NCBI RefSeq assembly: GCF_963924675.1
Contig: NC_089230.1
Span: forward strand, 67,392,943-67,456,942
Direction: 5' to 3'
Length of the DNA: 64,000 nucleotides
DNA from: Phocoena phocoena
Taxonomy: Eukaryota > Chordata > Mammalia > Artiodactyla > Phocoenidae
Position 1 is the first letter of the stretch; each line of letters begins with the position of its first letter. The notes below the pieces were generated by a model, which had not been told where the DNA came from, ran no database searches, and saw nothing but the letters and a program-made list of their open reading frames with translations. Below, piece after piece: positions 61,260 through 64,000 of the stretch. The translations under genes and the position numbers were made by a program.

Positions 61260-61462
61260 TTTTGTGTGTGTGTGGTACGCGGGCCTCTCACCGCTGTGGC
61301 CTCTCCTGTTGCGGAGCACAGGCTCCGGACGCGCAGGCTCAGCAGCCATGGCTCATGGGCCCAGCCGCTCCGCGGCATGTGGGATCTTCCCGGACCGGGG
61401 CACGAACCCGTGTCCCCTGCATCGGCAGGCGGACTCTCAACCACTGTGCCACCAGGGAAGCC
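61260..61462 (-). mobile_element. CHR-type SINE with (GT)n at the tail junction
   Basis: TTTTGTGTGTGTGTGGTACGCGG junction as in the 12002 copy. Flanked by ctgtacttttgtctttt / ctgtatttttgtctttt (61243-61259 and 61463-61479). Confidence 0.93.
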
Positions 61463-62125
61463 CTGTATTTTTGTCTTTTAATGAGAATGTATATAATACA
61501 AATAATTTGGTAATTCTGTATATTAAATTTGCAGTTAAGGTTATTTCCACATTCCTTACCTTTCTTCCCTAACAGGAAATAGCTTCTTATTTTTCATGGG
61601 TATCACATAACAGAAGTACATGTGATTCGGAATGATTGGAGTTCAAACCAAAAATCACATTCCAGAAACTTCTGTTCCAAAGCCTGAAAATTTATATGTG
61701 CAGAAGAATCTCTGAATACCAACTGCTAAATAATTTCTCTGATATCTCTGCATATGTAAGCTGAGTTTCCCATGACCAATCCTTTATAATGAATTCCATC
61801 TTCTAATGCCTTTCCTTCCTTGGTCTTTTAAATCTGTTTATGCATAAATATACATAGATAGTATTTTCTTTTAATTGATATTCCACTTGAAGTAAAAAGA
61901 AAAGTCTGATAGTAAGATATGTATGCATTCATATATATCTCAAATAAGTGTGTTAAAAAATGAATAGAGAATAATTATGACAGAAAAAGCAGAATGTACC
62001 AACACCCTGGGATTTAATATTTATTCTATTTGAACATTATATTTAATTCTGAGCTTCTGGGCAGCCAGTGAAAAGGGAAATATTTCTGTTGTCATCTTAT
62101 GATCAGAAGAGGGAAACTGTTTCTT

Positions 62126-62443
62126 TATTTTTGGCTGTGTTGGGTCTTCATTGCTGCATGTGGGCTTTCTCTAGTTGTGGTGAGTGGGGGCTACTCTTCA
62201 TTGTGGTGCGTGGGCTTCTCATTGTGGTGGCTTCTCTTGTGGAGCATGGGCTCTAGGTGTGTGGGCTTCAGTAGTTGTGGTACGCAGGCTCAGCAGTTGT
62301 GGCTCGCAGGCTCCAGAACTCAGGCTCAGTAGTTGTGGCGCACAGGCTTAGTTGCTCTGCGGCGTATGGGATCTTCCCAGACCAGGGATCGAACCGCCTG
62401 CATTGGCAAGCGGATTCTTAACCACTGTGCCACCAGGGAAGTC
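62126..62443 (-). mobile_element. CHR-type SINE, long form
   Basis: Flanked by ctgtttctt (62117-62125 and 62444-62452). A few bases of the B-box region are missing ('gggatcgaaccgcctgcatt'). Confidence 0.91.
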
Positions 62444-62523
62444 CTGTTTCTTTTTTCTGAATTCTGAAATTTGTTAGCATAAGCCAGCTTTTCTCACACT
62501 GTGAATATAGAATACTAATTCTG

Positions 62524-62891
62524 GACTTCCCTGGTAGCGCAGTGGTTAAGAATCCGCCTGCCAATGCGGAGGACATGGGTTCGAGCCCTGGTCCGGGAAG
62601 ATCCCACATGCCGCGGAGCAACTAAGCCCGTGTGCCACAACTATTGAGCCTGCACTCTAGAGCCCACGAGCCATGACTACTGAGCCTGTGTGCCACAAAT
62701 ACGGCAGCCCACGCGCCTAGAGCCTGTGCTCCGCAGCAAGAGAAGCCACCGCAATGAGAAGCCCGTGCACTGCAACGAAGAGTAGCCCCTGCTCGCTGCA
62801 ACTAGAGAAAGCCTGCGCGCAGCAATAAAGACCCAACGCAGCCAAAAATAAAAAATGAATAAAATTAAATTAAAAAAAAAAAGAAAAGAAA
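62524..62891 (+). mobile_element. CHR-type SINE, long form, sense
   Basis: Head 'gacttccctggtagcgcagt', B-box 'gggttcgagccctgg', A-rich tail. Perfect agaatactaattctg duplication (62509-62523 and 62892-62906). It lies tail-out, about 80 bp from an inverted long-form copy. Confidence 0.94.
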
Positions 62892-63284
62892 AGAATACTA
62901 ATTCTGTCGGATATTAACAGATATCAGGATTAAGTTTAGGAAATAATGGGCTAAATAAGATAAACAGACTATTGTATATTTTCTTTTTTTTTAAACTGGA
63001 GAAAAAGTTTAATAACATGTATACCTCCTATATACATGGGAGAGACCCAGGAAAACTGAGTTACTCCTTACATGTTTTCTTACAACCTTAAATGTTCCTG
63101 ATATGTATCTTGACTTTCCCAGAGAAAGATATAGTGTTTCCCTAATTTATTTTGCCATGAAATCCTAAAAGTAAATAATAAGCTTTGCAAAATGCTGACC
63201 TAGGTCCTTAAACAACATGATGGATTGTGTCTTCAGTACCATTTTTGCAGAAGGTATTACAGGCTTTTTATTTGCCCTATTCTT

Positions 63285-63402
63285 TTTTTTTTTTTGGCCA
63301 GTCAGCACGGCATGCGGGATCTTAGTTCCCCAACCAGGGATCAAACCCATGTCCCCTGCAGTAGAAGTGCAGAGTCTCAACCACTGGACTGCCAAGGAAG
63401 TC
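63285..63402 (-). mobile_element. Truncated-form CHR-related SINE
   Basis: Perfect 18-bp duplication tttatttgccctattctt (63267-63284 and 63403-63420) around a short reverse SINE. One of the clearest recent insertions here. Confidence 0.94.
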
Positions 63403-63420
63403 TTTATTTGCCCTATTCTT

Positions 63421-64000
63421 ATGTTGATTTAAATTCTCTTTGAAATACCACGCAGGGCAAGGTTGACTTCTTCAAGAAGACTAGACTCTCCCTATCTACT
63501 AGGATTTGTCACTTCTGGAAAGCATGTGCAGGAGAGCTTTGGGAACTAAGTATTCCTGTTGTCTGCCAACCTGCTGGCCCGCAGTTGGTCTGACTTTCTC
63601 AGATGCACAGTCAGTCCAGACTGAGGCTGATTTTCTTTTTCCAAGTGCAACCTGAGTCTTCACAATCCCCATCTCCTAAGGATACAGCTCTTTCAATACA
63701 TAGCAAGGGCCCGAGTCCTTCACCTCCTCTCCGGGGGCCTGCTACGACTAATTATTTTGAAAACACTAGTAACAGCATGCTTCCAATCCAGTCCCCAAAT
63801 GTCAGCCCCTTTGGTCTGCCTTGCTGCTCTTCAGCCTGTTGTCACACACTTCTGTTACCTTAATCAGCCCTCCCATTTCTCCTCGTCTGTCCTGAACATG
63901 TCTCTCTGTTTTTTAGAACAGTTATTTATGGGAAACAAATTGTCCTCTATATTAGCCGCCATGTACTGCATTTGCTTCCGTCTCTTTGTTGCTTCCGTCT
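63421..64000. other. Window end, unclassified
   Basis: A proline/serine-rich open frame (63603-63863 +) is present but matches nothing I recognise and has no clear splice context. It may be part of an old dispersed element. Confidence 0.35.

Larger units (their letters stand above)
1147..64000 (+). other. RNGTT: RNGTT locus (mRNA capping enzyme), 5' half, truncated by window end
   Basis: RNGTT removes the gamma-phosphate from the 5' end of nascent RNA polymerase II transcripts (N-terminal triphosphatase) and then adds GMP (C-terminal guanylyltransferase). It acts in the nucleus on the phosphorylated polymerase tail. Eight coding exons totalling 896 nt are present: 64, 110, 104, 89, 76, 241, 110 and 102 nt. 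They join in frame to residues 1-298 plus two bases of codon 299. Intron sizes are 9098, 3514, 90, 7678, 1188, 9207, 1580 and more than 29406 bp. The vertebrate protein is about 597 residues, so roughly half is here. All visible splice sites are GT/AG and no disruption is seen, which argues for a working gene rather than a processed copy. The left end is an estimate of the transcription start. Confidence 0.97.
34595..64000 (+). other. RNGTT: RNGTT intron 8, at least 29.4 kb, runs off the window
   Basis: GTAAGT donor. The next exon should continue the guanylyltransferase domain after KADGTR. No such sequence was seen on either strand by eye, so the rest of the window is taken as intron. It holds 15 SINEs, three L1 fragments or groups, MIR, L2 and MER5A-like remnants and microsatellites. 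Confidence 0.8.

Noticed and set aside
63603..63863. Pro/Ser-rich 86-codon frame at the window end
   Set aside because: Could not be tied to any known protein or exon; it does not resemble the expected next part of RNGTT.
34595..64000. Search for RNGTT exon 9
   Set aside because: The continuation after KADGTR was looked for by eye and not found. A translated search with the full protein would settle it.
1..64000. CRISPR array, bacterial operon, phage or other novel non-eukaryotic system
   Set aside because: The sequence is plainly mammalian nuclear DNA with spliced exons and SINE/LINE repeats. Repeated units are SINEs or microsatellites, not spaced direct repeats.

Overview
This is a mammalian nuclear DNA window, almost certainly from a cetacean. 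It is AT-rich and intron-dominated, and it is packed with a tRNA-derived SINE family (the CHR type known from whales, dolphins and hippos). There are 32 recognisable copies, many with near-perfect target-site duplications. Young L1 fragments and ancient mammal-wide repeats (MIR, L2, MER5A-like, L1M/HAL1-like) fill much of the rest.

One gene was recognised: RNGTT, the bifunctional mRNA capping enzyme (RNA 5'-triphosphatase plus guanylyltransferase), on the + strand. A CpG-rich promoter and 5'UTR occupy about 955-1480. Eight coding exons follow: 1344-1407, 10506-10615, 14130-14233, 14324-14412, 22091-22166, 23355-23595, 32803-32912 and 34493-34594. All splice sites are GT/AG and the reading phase is kept across every junction. 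The joined exons encode residues 1-298 plus two bases of codon 299, with no stop or frameshift. They include the whole triphosphatase domain (HCxxGxxRT loop, Cys126), the acidic/basic linker, and the start of the guanylyltransferase domain up to the KxDG motif (Lys294). Exon 9 onward was not found, so about 29.4 kb at the right end lies inside intron 8.

Layout: 1-950 upstream flank with no recognised gene; 955-1480 promoter and exon 1; 1408-10505 intron 1 (old L1, L2, MIR, an L1 insertion, SINEs); 10506-14412 exons 2-4, with a very short (90 bp) intron 3; 14413-22090 intron 4 (ancient LINE, SINE/L1 composite); 22091-23595 exons 5-6; 23596-32802 intron 6; 32803-34594 exons 7-8; 34595-64000 intron 8 (SINEs, L1 fragments, microsatellites).

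No second gene, structural RNA gene, CRISPR array or prokaryote-like system was found. The items most worth a second look are a SINE whose target-site duplication overlaps the exon 2 splice donor, a SINE/L1 composite that looks like a template-switch product, two tail-only retro-insertions, nested insertions, a 26:6 antisense bias of SINEs in the gene, a short uORF and a non-AUG open frame in the RNGTT 5'UTR, and a duplicated block separated by a diverged AT-rich microsatellite.
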